Assembly (NCBI GenBank): GCA_011009095.1
Contig: VTPC01091259.1
Coordinates: 159,645-223,644, forward strand
Direction: 5' to 3'
Source: Ignelater luminosus
Lineage: Eukaryota; Arthropoda; Insecta; Coleoptera; Elateridae
Length of the DNA stretch: 64,000 nt
Shown here: positions 52,556 to 61,612 of the stretch, in pieces
Layout: each line of letters begins with the position of its first letter
Numbering within the stretch: the first letter of the stretch is position 1
Program-made: the position numbers and the translations under genes
Notes under the pieces: model-generated
Told to the model about the DNA's origin: nothing
Seen by the model: the letters and a program-made list of their open reading frames with translations, nothing else
Databases searched by the model: none

Positions 52556-53118
52556 AGTTTGATATCGCTCAGTTCGGGTGTGATGGGACAGCGGTAAATG
52601 GGATTCTAAGGCAACTTAAGTCTTCTGTGGGGCATTTTCTATATTGGTTCGTTTGATGCACACGAACGAACTCCCATTACGTGAACTGTAGCAACATTTG
52701 GACAGAAAAACTACTGGACCAAAAGGATATTGTGGAGAAATTGGGAAACAGCTTGAAAACTGCGAAAAGCTAGCTATCACAAATTTTCAGAAAATTAAAG
52801 TTACTCTACCTGAAATAGATTCTAATGAGCTCAGTACTGATCAACAGTATCTGTATCAAATCTGTAGTGCAATTTCTAAAGGCGAAATATCATCAAGTTT
52901 AGCACAACGAGAATTAGAGAAAATGGCTCATTCAGGATAGCTAACGACAACTAACACGATTTTAAGATTATATCTATATGTGTCTATTGAGCATCCATCA
53001 AGCATTCTAAAGATCTTAGCCGAATATGTCGTAAAAGTTTACACCACAACATGGTAGTAAACACTTTGTGGGCATTATAAAAATATCTCGATTCTTACCA
53101 GAAGACATACAAGTAGTC
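52556..53118 (+). pseudogene. unnamed insect transposon ORF, part 1
   Basis: QFGCDGTAVNG, LHWFV-type sequence, then in the next frame LMHTNELPLREL, and the open frame 52698-52940 with MDRKTTGPKGYCGEIGKQLE, NELSTDQQYLYQICSAISKG and LEKMAHSG. After a shift TNTILRLYLYVSIEHPSS, LAEYVVKVY, and RFLPEDIQVVIDAV. From memory these belong to a recurrent unnamed insect protein (F-G-C-D-G-T...H-x-N-E-L-P-L-R...S-T-D-Q-x-Y-L...A-H-S-R-W-L-T-T-A-N-R) that occurs in many near-identical copies and behaves as a transposable element. Part 2 is at 55268-55690, beyond an inserted LINE. Confidence 0.5.
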
Positions 53119-55180
53119 ATAGATGCAGTGGAAATTACAGAGGTATTAGTGTAACAAGTTCAATTAGTAGACTGCATAGGAGAGTTATAAAAACAAGAAT
53201 AGAAGACGAAATACAACACCCGGAAGAACATAGTGGTTTTACAGCAGGTCGATCCTGTATTGATAAAATATTCTGTATTCAACAAATATTAGAAAAGAGA
53301 AGAGCATGCGATAGAGAAACACACCTACTATTCGTAGACCTCCAAAAACCATACGACAGTATACCTATATCCAAACTATTCAAAGTCCTAGAGAGGAAAT
53401 GCAACCTAAGAATAGCAAATGCAGTAAAGAAAATGTATAAAGAGAGTATAAGTAGAGTAAACGTAAGTGGACAGATATCTAGAAATATACAAATAACAAA
53501 AGGGTTACGACAAGGATGTTGCATGTCTCCCACCCTATTCAACATACATATCGCTGAAGCGTTAAAAGAATGGAAAAGAAAGTGCAAGGCAATGGGAATG
53601 AGAACAGGAAATACGGCACTAGATACATTGCTATTTGCCGACAACCTAATAATTGTTGCAGAAGACGAAAAAGACGTGAACTATATTATAAGAAAATTAA
53701 TTGAAAAATTGAAAAAATGAAGACTACAAATCAATATAGCTAAAACAAAATATCTAGCAACCGAAGGGGGAAGAAATAATATACAAATAGGCAGCGAAAC
53801 AATAAAACAGTGTGACGAATATAAATATCTTGGATTCACGATCATAAAAGATTGTACAGTGTGGTCCAATTTCGATGGGATTAAATGGGTAACTTTCTTA
53901 TTAGCCCAGATAAATGAAAACCGCTAAGGTACTCCTGAACTCTTTTGTCATGCTTATTCCATTACCGTTGCCAGAAATAAGCTGCCATTTTTTGTTTTTT
54001 CCTTAGAGAGAAAAACTGAAAAATGGTCGATTTCTTCAATTTGCTGTAACTTTTTTACCTTCGAAGCTAAAACAAAATAATTTGAGCATTGTTGAGGCAC
54101 TTTTTAACGTAGAATTCAATGCCGTTAGTCGTTTTCTTCTAGTTCTTTCCATAACTGCGCTGTAACTAAAAGTTAGATTTTTAAATGGACCATTCAAGAA
54201 ATTAAACTTTAAGTTACAACGCAGTTATAGAAACGACTAGAAAAAAAACGACTGACGGCATTGAATTCTATGTTAGAAAGTGCCCCAACAATGTTAAAAT
54301 AATTTTGTTGTAGCTTTGAAAATAAAGAAGTTACGGCAAATTGAAGAAAATTTAGAAAAATCAACTTTGAATTACAGCGCAGTTATGGAAAGGACTAGAA
54401 AACAACGACTGACGGCATTGAATTCTACGTTAAAAAGTGCCTCAACAATGTTAAAATGATTTTGTTCTAGTTTCGAAAATAAAGAAGTTACAGCAAATTG
54501 ACGAAATCGACCATTTTTCACTTTTTCTCCTAGGGAATAAAACAAAAGACGGCAGCTTATTTCTGGCAACGGTAATGGAATAAGCATGAAAAAAGAGGTC
54601 GCAAGTACCTAAACCGTTTTTATTTATCTGCATTAATAAGAAAGTTACCCATTTAATCCCATCGAAATTTGGCCACACTGTACAAGTGACCAAGACATAA
54701 AAAGCAAAATCAATCTAGGGAAAAAGACAACAAAAATGCCGATGTTGTGAAGCAACCAGCTGTCAAAGAAAACTAAGAAAATGATTTAAGTATAGTCACG
54801 TACGGATCGGAAGTGTGGGAAGTGACAGATAAAAATACAAAAACATTAAAAACAATTCAAATGGATTTTTTGAGAAGAAATTGTAAAATCTCCCGCAGCC
54901 AACATGTCACAAATAACAAAATTCTAGAGAAAATTGAAGTAAATAGAGCAATAACAGAAATAATAGAAGGAAAAAAGACTGAAGTGGTATGGACACATGC
55001 AAAGACTATCAGAAAGAAGATGGCCAAAAAGAATATAATGATTGGAAACTACCTTATAGACGAAAGAGGGAAAGGCCAAAAATCACATGGAGAGACTCGG
55101 TACAGAAAGCAATGGGAGATAGGCCATTAAGAGGGGAAGATATAGAAGACAGAGAAGGCTGGAGAAGAGGCACCGAGTAA
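53119..55180 (+). pseudogene. RTE LINE reverse transcriptase and C-terminus
   Basis: Open for 190 codons: NYRGISVTSSISRL, HPEEHSGFTAGRSCIDKI (family: Q-S/C-G-F-R-x-G-R-S-C-x-D), LLFVDLQKPYDSIPISKL (first catalytic Asp kept), VSGQISRNIQITKGLRQGC, CMSPTLFNIHIAEAL and LLFADNLIIVAED, where the second Asp of A-D-D is Asn. A TGA at 53719 follows EKLKK; LQINIAKTKYLATEG and YKYLGFTIIKDC lead to the fold-back insertion. Beyond it TSDQDIKSKIN resumes in phase, then YGSEVWEVTDKNTKTLKTIQ, FLRRNCKISR and, in a second frame, WRDSVQKAMGDRPL. The catalytic substitution and stops make it inactive. Confidence 0.8.
53857..54680. mobile_element. fold-back element with about 310-bp inverted arms
   Basis: 824 bp. 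The left end is CAGTGTGGTCCAATTTCGAT, the right end its inverse, ATCGAAATTTGGCCACACTG, and the inverted match runs about 310 bases inwards. A third, direct unit of the inner arm ('cgactgacggcattgaattc' to 'aaagaagttac') is present at 54238-54335, giving an arm-unit-arm pattern. TA flanks both ends (53855-53856, 54681-54682). There is no coding frame except accidental ones. The TA duplication suggests mobilisation by a Tc1/mariner-type transposase, which is inference. Confidence 0.85.
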
Positions 55181-55267
55181 CGTCGACAAATGTAGAAAAC
55201 TCGGAAGAAGAATAGATGCAGTCCTGCAAAAGAACGGCTACTTAAGGCATAGTGAAAATACTCTATT

Positions 55268-55690
55268 AGTAATTGTTGGCGGATATTAGAAAACCTATCA
55301 GAGAATTGGGTTTAAGAAAAATATTAAAATGCAGACAAGCAAAAACGTCAAATTTCCAAGTTCGCCAGTTTAAATTTCCCAGCTTAAACTTTAATGCTGA
55401 AAACTATGTAGAATTATTAGACTAGCAGTCAACAGCAATCACCGAGCCGGTCATAACAGTATCAATTTTTGATGATGAGCTTCAACAATTTTACAATTCC
55501 CTTGTCATTCACGAGCAGTAGAACGCTACGTCAAATTGGTGACGGAATAATCGGCGGTAGTATGTGGTTATGAGGCAAGAGATGGATTTATTAGATCAAG
55601 AATTGCTGCTAGAGCCTTTTTACCGGAATTCGAGACAAATTCCAATATCGAGCTGTTTTTGAAGGTAACTAAATAAAACCTTTTTAGAGA
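55268..55690 (+). pseudogene. unnamed insect transposon ORF, part 2
   Basis: Continues part 1: LADIRKPIRELGLRKILKCR, FKFPSLNFNAENYVELLD, STAITEPVITVSIFDDELQQ, then VERYVKLVTE and VVCGYEARDGFIRSRIAARA with FLPEFE. The R-E-L-G-L-R-x-I-L, V-E-R-x-V-K-L-V-T-E-x-S and R-D-G-F-I-R blocks belong, in my recollection, to the same protein's C-terminus, which starts just after the P-E-N-I-L-L segment. About 20 residues around the junction are lost. One stop within E-L-L-D-W-Q (TAG for Trp) and one near 55545. Confidence 0.5.
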
Positions 55691-55899
55691 ATGAGTGGGT
55701 GGACGGTGAAACTCGACTTGCAGACGCCTGCACGTGGTAAGTTCTGAGTTACTTTAATAGAGAATTAAAGTTTTCAGTTTTCTATGAAAATAAGCAGAGA
55801 TGCATAAAAAGAATAGCTACCATTTTTTTCAAAATGGTCTGGCAAATGGACAGCCAAAGAAGTCGTCTCACTAGAGGCAACTTTTTCACATGCAGACCA

Positions 55900-57060
55900 G
55901 AAAATTAGAGAAAAAAATGTTTTTGTTCATTTTCACTCCAGCCTAATGATAATAAGAAAGTTTGTAGTGCACCGTTTCTTGATGTAGCCAAAGGCTTTGA
56001 TAGGATTTGACAGCAAGGGTTAGTTTAGAAACTAAAAAAAGTACTACCCAGACTGCTTCAGTCCTACTTGGAGAATCGAATTTTCCGAGTAAGGCACGAA
56101 GATGAATATTCTAAAGGAAAAACCATCAAAGTAGTTGTGCCGTAGGATAGCGTACTGGAAACAGTGTTACACACTCATGATCATAGCCCGGACATTTTAG
56201 GTCGGAATTCAAAAATCAACTTCCATCAACGGGGTAGGCAGGTCATACCGCCACGCGGACCAAATCACAAGCAATGCATGCGTTGCAATAGCCGCGTGTG
56301 CGAGACTGGTGGGAGGCAAAAACCTAAAACTTCCGGGCTTAACTCATGATATTTCAAAATTCAACAATGTAACAACAGCGACGTTTGCAGACAACACTGT
56401 ATTACTTGCAACAAGTGAAAATACATCTATAGCAACCAAAAAACGGCAAAAGCTGTATATTCGATATGCAAATAAGCAAGGAGATCTAATAGGTCTCAAT
56501 GAGACAAAATCATAATATGCCAACTTGTCAAACAAAACGACAAAAGAAACAACCAAGATTAAAATAAATGACAGGTTTATAAGTCACGTGAATATTGCAA
56601 AATACTTTGGCACGAATTTAGATGCCAAACTCTACTGGAAGGAGCATATAAAAAAACAAGAAAAAGAATTGAAATATAAATTAAACAAAATGTATTGGAT
56701 GAATGGAGGTAAGTCTCCTCTATCCATACACAATAAAGTATTACTCTACAAGCAAATGTTAAAGCCTGTTGGGAAGTGCTGCAAGCACTAATATAAGGCG
56801 AATACAAGTATTTCAAAACAAAGTGCTTAAAATGCATTATAAATGCTCCTCTTTGCATGAGAAATGGAGACCAACACAGAAATCTCAACATCCCAGTCGT
56901 TATGGAAGAGATCAAAAAGATAGCAAGGAAACATACAGATCGACTTGCTGTCCACGTAAACATCGAGGCAAGGCAACTCCATGATGTCAACCTACCAACC
57001 CGAAGACTCAAACGTAAGACTCTCCGAGTTGGTGGAGTGAGCGTGTGCGAATAAAAGCAA
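55900..57060 (+). pseudogene. Jockey-type LINE RT, palm to C-terminus
   Basis: CSAPFLDVAKGFDRI (first catalytic Asp), QQGLVXKLKKVLP, LENRIFRVRHEDEYS, VVPXDSVLE in place of the G-V-P-Q-G-S-V-L-G block, then a scrambled 150 bases. TFADNTVLLATSENTSIATK has Asn for the second Asp of A-D-D. IGLNETKS, INDRFISHVNIAKYFGTNLD, LYWKEHIKKQEKELKYKLNK, MYWMNGGKSPLSIHNKVLLY and a final LNIPVVMEEIKKIARKHTDR with RRLKRK match the Jockey thumb and C-terminus. Frameshifts near 56515, 56770 and 56855. This is not the missing half of the 50.0-52.3 kb Jockey by simple order, since another nest lies between, but could be the same subfamily. Confidence 0.75.
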
Positions 57061-57860
57061 AACATAGTGCAGTGACACGATATGGACGTTTACAATACTT
57101 GGAAGCCGATAGGGATACACCAACATGGTGGCTTCAGACAACATAATAATAGATAGTTACGTCACAAGTACATAATGTAGAACTTTATTGGACGGGCACG
57201 AGTCAATAAAGTCTAATTATGTACGAGTAACATACATTATTTTATGTCTTATTGCTTTGAGTAGAAAAAATAAAAACTCTAAAGAAATTTAAAAATTAAG
57301 TTTTCCATTTTGATATTTATTATGGAAATAGAGTAAAAGATATTTGAAGTTCAAATTCGTTTAAATTTAAAACGAAATAATATTTATCAATGAAACTTTC
57401 TGTATAGTTATGCATATTTAAATGATATACATGCTCAATCGTCAAAAGTCAGTAAACGTTTAGTTTTATATGAGAAAAAAAATAATTCATTAAAACCAAC
57501 ACTTTGGCCCCGTAATCCGCCGCTAATCACTAAAAATCCGCCGTCAAGGTCCTAGTAGCCGCCCTTTAAGAAACAAAGCTATAAACATCGTATACAAGTG
57601 AGGAATGATTATTTCTTAAATGATTACATACGAGTTCTTCGGATCACATGTTTAGCAAATTAAATATTTTTTAGCAATATCATCATTACTCGCCATAAGC
57701 ATAAAATAATTTAACAATTTTATGCCTTTCTTGCATTTGCTCATAAAAGATTTATTAAAACGAAAAGAATTTATTTTAAAAAATACGTGCAAATACAAAA
57801 TAAGTAATAATTAATTATTATTGCACCAATGACAAAAACCACGCCTCTCCCCACTCCAAG
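57061..57860. other. A+T-rich DNA, nothing recognised
   Basis: A short phrase 'ccgtaatccgccgctaatca' and 'tccgccgtcaagg' at 57511-57557 is the only GC-rich part. No gene. Confidence 0.4.
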
Positions 57861-57909
57861 GGAAGGGGACGCCAACTGCGATTCGATATAAATATCGGAC
57901 CGCGAACTC

Positions 57910-59088
57910 GCAAAAACAGATTATTTCCCATCGGCTTGGAAAAGAGCCACCGTCGTCATGATCCCCAAAAAATTCAAGGACCCCTCCGACCCCGCCTCTT
58001 ATCGCCCCATAGCCCTTCTCAACGTCTTAGGCAAGACATTCGAGAAAATACTGGCCGACAGACTGAGAGAACAACTGGAGAACTCCAACCTTCTGCCACA
58101 CCTTCAGTTTGGATTTCGTCACGGTAAATCCACCGCTGATCCACTTCTCCTCCTCCACACTGACGTAGCCAAATCCCTCAACCAAGGTCACCGCGTCGCC
58201 GGTGTCTTCCTAGACATCGAACGTGCTTTTGACAAAGTCTGGCACGAGGGGCTTCTTCAAAAGCTTCTGAACGCCCAAATCCCAGCTGGCTTCGTCAGAA
58301 TTATTAATAGCTATTTGTCCCACCGACAGTACAGAGTGCGTGTCAAAGGCGTCCTCTCCAATCCCTTCACCCCAAGGGCCGGGGTTCCACAAGGATCCAT
58401 CCTATCCCCAATACTTTTCATCCTGTACTGCCATGACGTCCCACGGCCCGAGCCCGCGCCTCCACACTCCTCAATCGTCCGCATCACCCAGTACGCCGAC
58501 GACACTGCGCTCTGGGCTAGCGGCCCACACGCCTCCGTTGCGTCCCGTCACCTGGCTCGAGCTCTCGCTCGGCTTGATGACTGGTTCCGCCTCTGGAGGA
58601 TCAGACACAACCCTAACAAAACTCAGGCCATCCTATTCCGCCACCCGTTTAAAACCAAAAGCAGCAAACTCCAAGAAGGGGACGTCCATCTGGACCTGTG
58701 GGGCTCTCGCCTCCAGCTCTCCCCTTCGATTCTATATCTAGGCTGCACTTTCACCTACACTCTCCACTGGGATGCGGAATTAAATAGGTGTCTCGACACT
58801 GTTCAACGCCGCTCCTCCATCCTGTCCGTGCTCCCCGGAAATTTCATGGGCTGCCACCCACGTACCCTGATCCACACGTATAGAACGTTTATCCGCCCGG
58901 TCATCGACTACCGTCACCCATGTTTCTGCGGCCTGAAGCCCCACCAGTTGCAACGTCTTCGCCAAAAAGAAAGACGGGTCTGCCGGGGGATGCTCGGTCT
59001 GGATCGCTTCTACCCTTCTGAGGCGGTCTGTGACCAGGCGGGCATTCCCCCCATCGACGCCCGCCTTGATGCCCTCCTAGGTCGATAA
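57910..59088 (+). CDS. Jockey-group LINE reverse transcriptase, uninterrupted
   Basis: From the first ATG at 57958 the frame gives 376 residues to the stop at 59086-59088; homology already begins upstream (TDYFPSAWKRATVVM from about 57910), so the ATG is internal and the ORF is 5' truncated. Blocks are SYRPIALLNVLGKTFEKIL (14-32), QFGFRHGKSTADPLLLL (50-66), VFLDIERAFDKVWHEGLL (83-100), AGVPQGSILSPILFILY (141-157), ITQYADDTALW (176-186) and FRLWRIRHNPNKTQAILF in the thumb. All three catalytic aspartates (Asp86, Asp181, Asp182) are present. It reverse-transcribes element RNA in an intact LINE. No endonuclease is attached, so it is not autonomous. GC content and codon use differ sharply from the rest of the window, consistent with a recent insertion of a GC-rich family. 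Confidence 0.85.
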   Translation, partial: AKTDYFPSAWKRATVVMIPKKFKDPSDPASYRPIALLNVLGKTFEKILADRLREQLENSNLLPHLQFGFRHGKSTADPLLLLHTDVAKSLNQGHRVAGVFLDIERAFDKVWHEGLLQKLLNAQIPAGFVRIINSYLSHRQYRVRVKGVLSNPFTPRAGVPQGSILSPILFILYCHDVPRPEPAPPHSSIVRITQYADDTALWASGPHASVASRHLARALARLDDWFRLWRIRHNPNKTQAILFRHPFKTKSSKLQEGDVHLDLWGSRLQLSPSILYLGCTFTYTLHWDAELNRCLDTVQRRSSILSVLPGNFMGCHPRTLIHTYRTFIRPVIDYRHPCFCGLKPHQLQRLRQKERRVCRGMLGLDRFYPSEAVCDQAGIPPIDARLDALLGR

Positions 59089-59720
59089 GTTCATCGGGCC
59101 ATTGACCTCAACCACTAGACACCTCTCGACATCCTCTCTACACCAGCCGGCTTCCAACCCCGCCACACCACTTATAAATTCAAGTTCCCTCCCGCCAAGT
59201 ACCTCGGCAACGTCAACTTTCTAACCCCCGACCTGGAGGATGCACTCGATAACTTCCCTATCGTCCTACGATGATACCCCAAACACCTCCACACCTCCTC
59301 TACAACTCGCCCCGCTTTTCTAACTGAACACCTGTCTCTGCTCTCTCCTGCTGTTTCAGTTCTCCAGAGGATCCCACCTGTTCTCGCTGAGGTTTTCCGT
59401 GGTTGCCTCAGCGGTGAAGGCAAATGCCGCAACAGCTTCAGCACCAGTCCACGGCACACTAAACACAACCAGACACACACACATCACCACTAATCATACA
59501 CATACTCGCACACCCCTCATCACACCATTCCAACACCGTTCTGAAAAGAACCGCCGCATCGTGTTCCATAATCGTCGTCACTGTGTGACGGCTCGCTGGC
59601 TGTCCTTGGGCATTCCACCTGAACATGGGTCATCGACATCGGCGGGGATTCTGGAGGACCCTGCTTCCGGCCTGCTCCACCGTCGCCACCAGAACATCAT
59701 CGCCGTTGACTAGCGTACGG
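59089..59720 (+). other. GC-rich 3' region of the LINE
   Basis: Continues the GC-rich composition. A 104-codon frame (59399-59713) reads through a His/Thr-rich stretch to FHNRRHCVTARWLSLGIPPE and ends at the TAG at 59711-59713; I do not recognise it. An unopened frame before it holds FPPAKYLGNVNFLTPDLEDA. Possibly LINE-encoded C-terminal or untranslated sequence. Confidence 0.35.
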
Positions 59721-60260
59721 ACTGCTTGGTACCTGACATGTTGGTGAGTATCCATTTTTCCAAAACCACCAGTCATAGAGGAATTAAGTTTCCTAAATGA
59801 CAGCCACCCACGGTGGCATTTTTCATTGATTCGTCGTCGTCGCAAAAACAGTCGAGTTCAGTTCAGCAGTCGAGTTCAAACCAGCAGTCCAATTCAGAAG
59901 AAGAAGAAGAAATAGCAACGGCAAGCCAAACCTCAAAAGGTTCTCCACGGTCAATGGGTCAACGGGTCAGCGAGCCCTCGCTCAACCTAGCCACCGACGT
60001 TGGGGTTTATTTAAAATGGACTTCGTGTTTTATTTAAAGAACTCCTCGAATGCTACGCTACTAACTCCTGCACTTCGAAGTCGACCACGCTCTTATTAGA
60101 GCGCAACGACACCTCCACCGACGCAGCAACGAGGCTTCAACACGCCCGCACCGCTGAGCTAGTACGGTGTTGCCATTGTGGGAGGCGACCATCACCGAAG
60201 AGCCAGGACCGGCACCTTCCAGCCCCTTCCCCCTTGGTGACACCAAGAATGCAACCGTTT
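59721..60260 (+). other. GC-rich block with Ser/Gln-rich frame
   Basis: 59813-60037 encodes SSSSQKQSSSVQQSSSNQQS followed by E-E-E-E-E, a low-complexity peptide. 60050-60240 has C-C-H-C in one frame. Together they recall the beginning of a LINE ORF1 or an LTR-element leader, but no family motif is complete. GC falls back to background at about 60260. Confidence 0.25.
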
Positions 60261-60524
60261 CTCGTTAATAAAAATGCATTCAATTGCAGTCGTAGTAAAC
60301 ACAATCACGTACTGGCAATAAATAAAAGCTAATAATTAACATATAACTTTTATTTACCGGAATGAATGTAACCTAATCCTTAGAACGAAAGATGGTAGAT
60401 AACACAAAGCTAAAAATCTCCGTTATTTATGGTGCCATAATTAATTTATAAAACAATAATTGATTCGTTGGTGGGCAGCTGGAGCTGAACGTAATTAGGT
60501 GCGTTTACCCTAATTGTATGTAAA
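60261..60524. other. nothing recognised
   Basis: A+T-rich DNA before the Penelope-derived segment. Confidence 0.4.
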
Positions 60525-60615
60525 AACACATTAAAATAAAATTCTAAGAGTGTTAAGATTGATAAGACAAGAAGTAGAAGTTGAATGTAAATTTTTAAAA
60601 ATGCAAAACTTTAAA
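60525..60615 (-). repeat. Penelope 3' UTR fragment, inverted copy
   Basis: Reverse complement of 39835-39925 with only one or two differences over about 90 bases ('ttctaagagtgttaagattg', 'gacaagaagtagaagttgaa', 'tttttaaaaatgcaaaac'). Confidence 0.85.
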
Positions 60616-60829
60616 AAGGTTTGAAAAAGTTCAACTGAACAGACCCGAGTCCATCTAAAAGACTATAAGTTATCAAGTATCTGCATAAAGATGAACAAAT
60701 CAACGCGTTTTGCGAGAAGAGGGATAGCGCATCGTCATCACGAAGCAGTACACCAATATGAAAAAGGAAGATAAAAGAAAACTTCCAAACTTGCTTGGTT
60801 AGAGTCAACAATTACTGGCAAAAAATAGA

Positions 60830-61612
60830 AAAAAAAATACGCAGATCATTTATCTAAACACACCAAATCAAGCCTACTTCGCCTCCAACTGTTATGAAAA
60901 ATTAAGAAGAGTATATGAAATCACTAAGAAGTATATTATTAATGTCGATGGCACAAACGAGTGGTGTCGGAGAACAAACCGTTCAAAAGATTAATTCACT
61001 GGCAATAGAAATCGATAAAATATAGCGCTTGAAAAGGTAGCAAATAACAAATTATCACAAGAGAAATTGCAAACCCGCTACCTAATGGTACAGAAGAAGT
61101 TGAATCATCAATAGAATGCCATTCATCAATTAAACAAGGAAATCTGTATCTATGAAAAGGAGTTTACAGCAGAGTACTTCGATGAAGAAATATGAGACCA
61201 CGATCGAGAAGTATATCAAGTCAGCAACACACTGGAAAAAAGGTAAAGTTAGTTTCTACGCATCCCAAAAGAAGAGGAAACTCACATCCCATTTCCGTCA
61301 GTTACCAAAAATCTATGAAAAACTAACAATGGACCGTCTTCTACAATCTGTTCCAGGAGATAATTCGTTCCAAGATCAATCAATACGAAGACGATGCATT
61401 ATCTGTAGATTCACGTACCTGGAGAGCAAGCCAAGCAACCCAACATCTAGCCATCTCAGATGACAACTGAAGTTACTAGACAAGATCCTGGACTCCCTGC
61501 CCATCCAACAAAAATCATCAGAGAAAATAAAGCGACTGCACGACAACACAACCGAGTGCATTGAAGGAATCAAGAATCTAACCATCGACATCACATCTTG
61601 GGAGTCCATTTA
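60830..61612 (+). pseudogene. BEL/Pao-type gag remnant (DUF1759 region)
   Basis: The clearest part, 61465-61612, reads LLDKILDSLPIQQKSSEKIK and RLHDNTTECIEGIKNLTIDI with a closing T-S-W-E-S-I. In BEL/Pao gag the block is L-x-x-L-x-x-x-P-x-x-x-x-x-S-x-x-L-x-x-L-x-D-x-x-x-E-x-I-x-x-L-x-x-L-G-x-x-x-x-x-W-D. Upstream, in shifted frames, EFTAEYFDEEI with REVYQVSNTLEK resembles the Y-x-x-E-F...Y-E-x-x-I-x-x-x-L-x-x-x-K stretch. The region between is scrambled. Gag would package element RNA. No protease, RT or LTR is attached. The identification is moderate. Confidence 0.45.

Larger units (their letters stand above)
53119..55265 (+). mobile_element. RTE-type LINE inserted into the unnamed transposon ORF
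   Basis: The LINE begins in the RT (YRGISVTSSISRL) and ends after the C-terminal domain near 55260, so it is 5' truncated, as most LINE insertions are. To its left the host ORF reads up to VIDAV and to its right it resumes with LADIRKPIRELGLRK, so the LINE clearly sits inside. It is itself split by the fold-back element at 53857-54680. Confidence 0.75.

Noticed and set aside
50041-57060. One Jockey LINE split by the 52.5-55.7 kb nest
   Set aside because: The first piece stops before the first catalytic Asp at 52310 and the second starts near that Asp at 55900, which is tempting, but 200+ bases of unassigned sequence lie at each side and no duplication or clean junction is visible.
58210-58965. 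Additional frames on both strands within the GC-rich RT
   Set aside because: Shadows of the intact RT frame.
60600-61612. Penelope N-terminal region reading on from the inverted Penelope tail
   Set aside because: The Penelope tail points the other way, and the best motif block here fits BEL/Pao gag instead.
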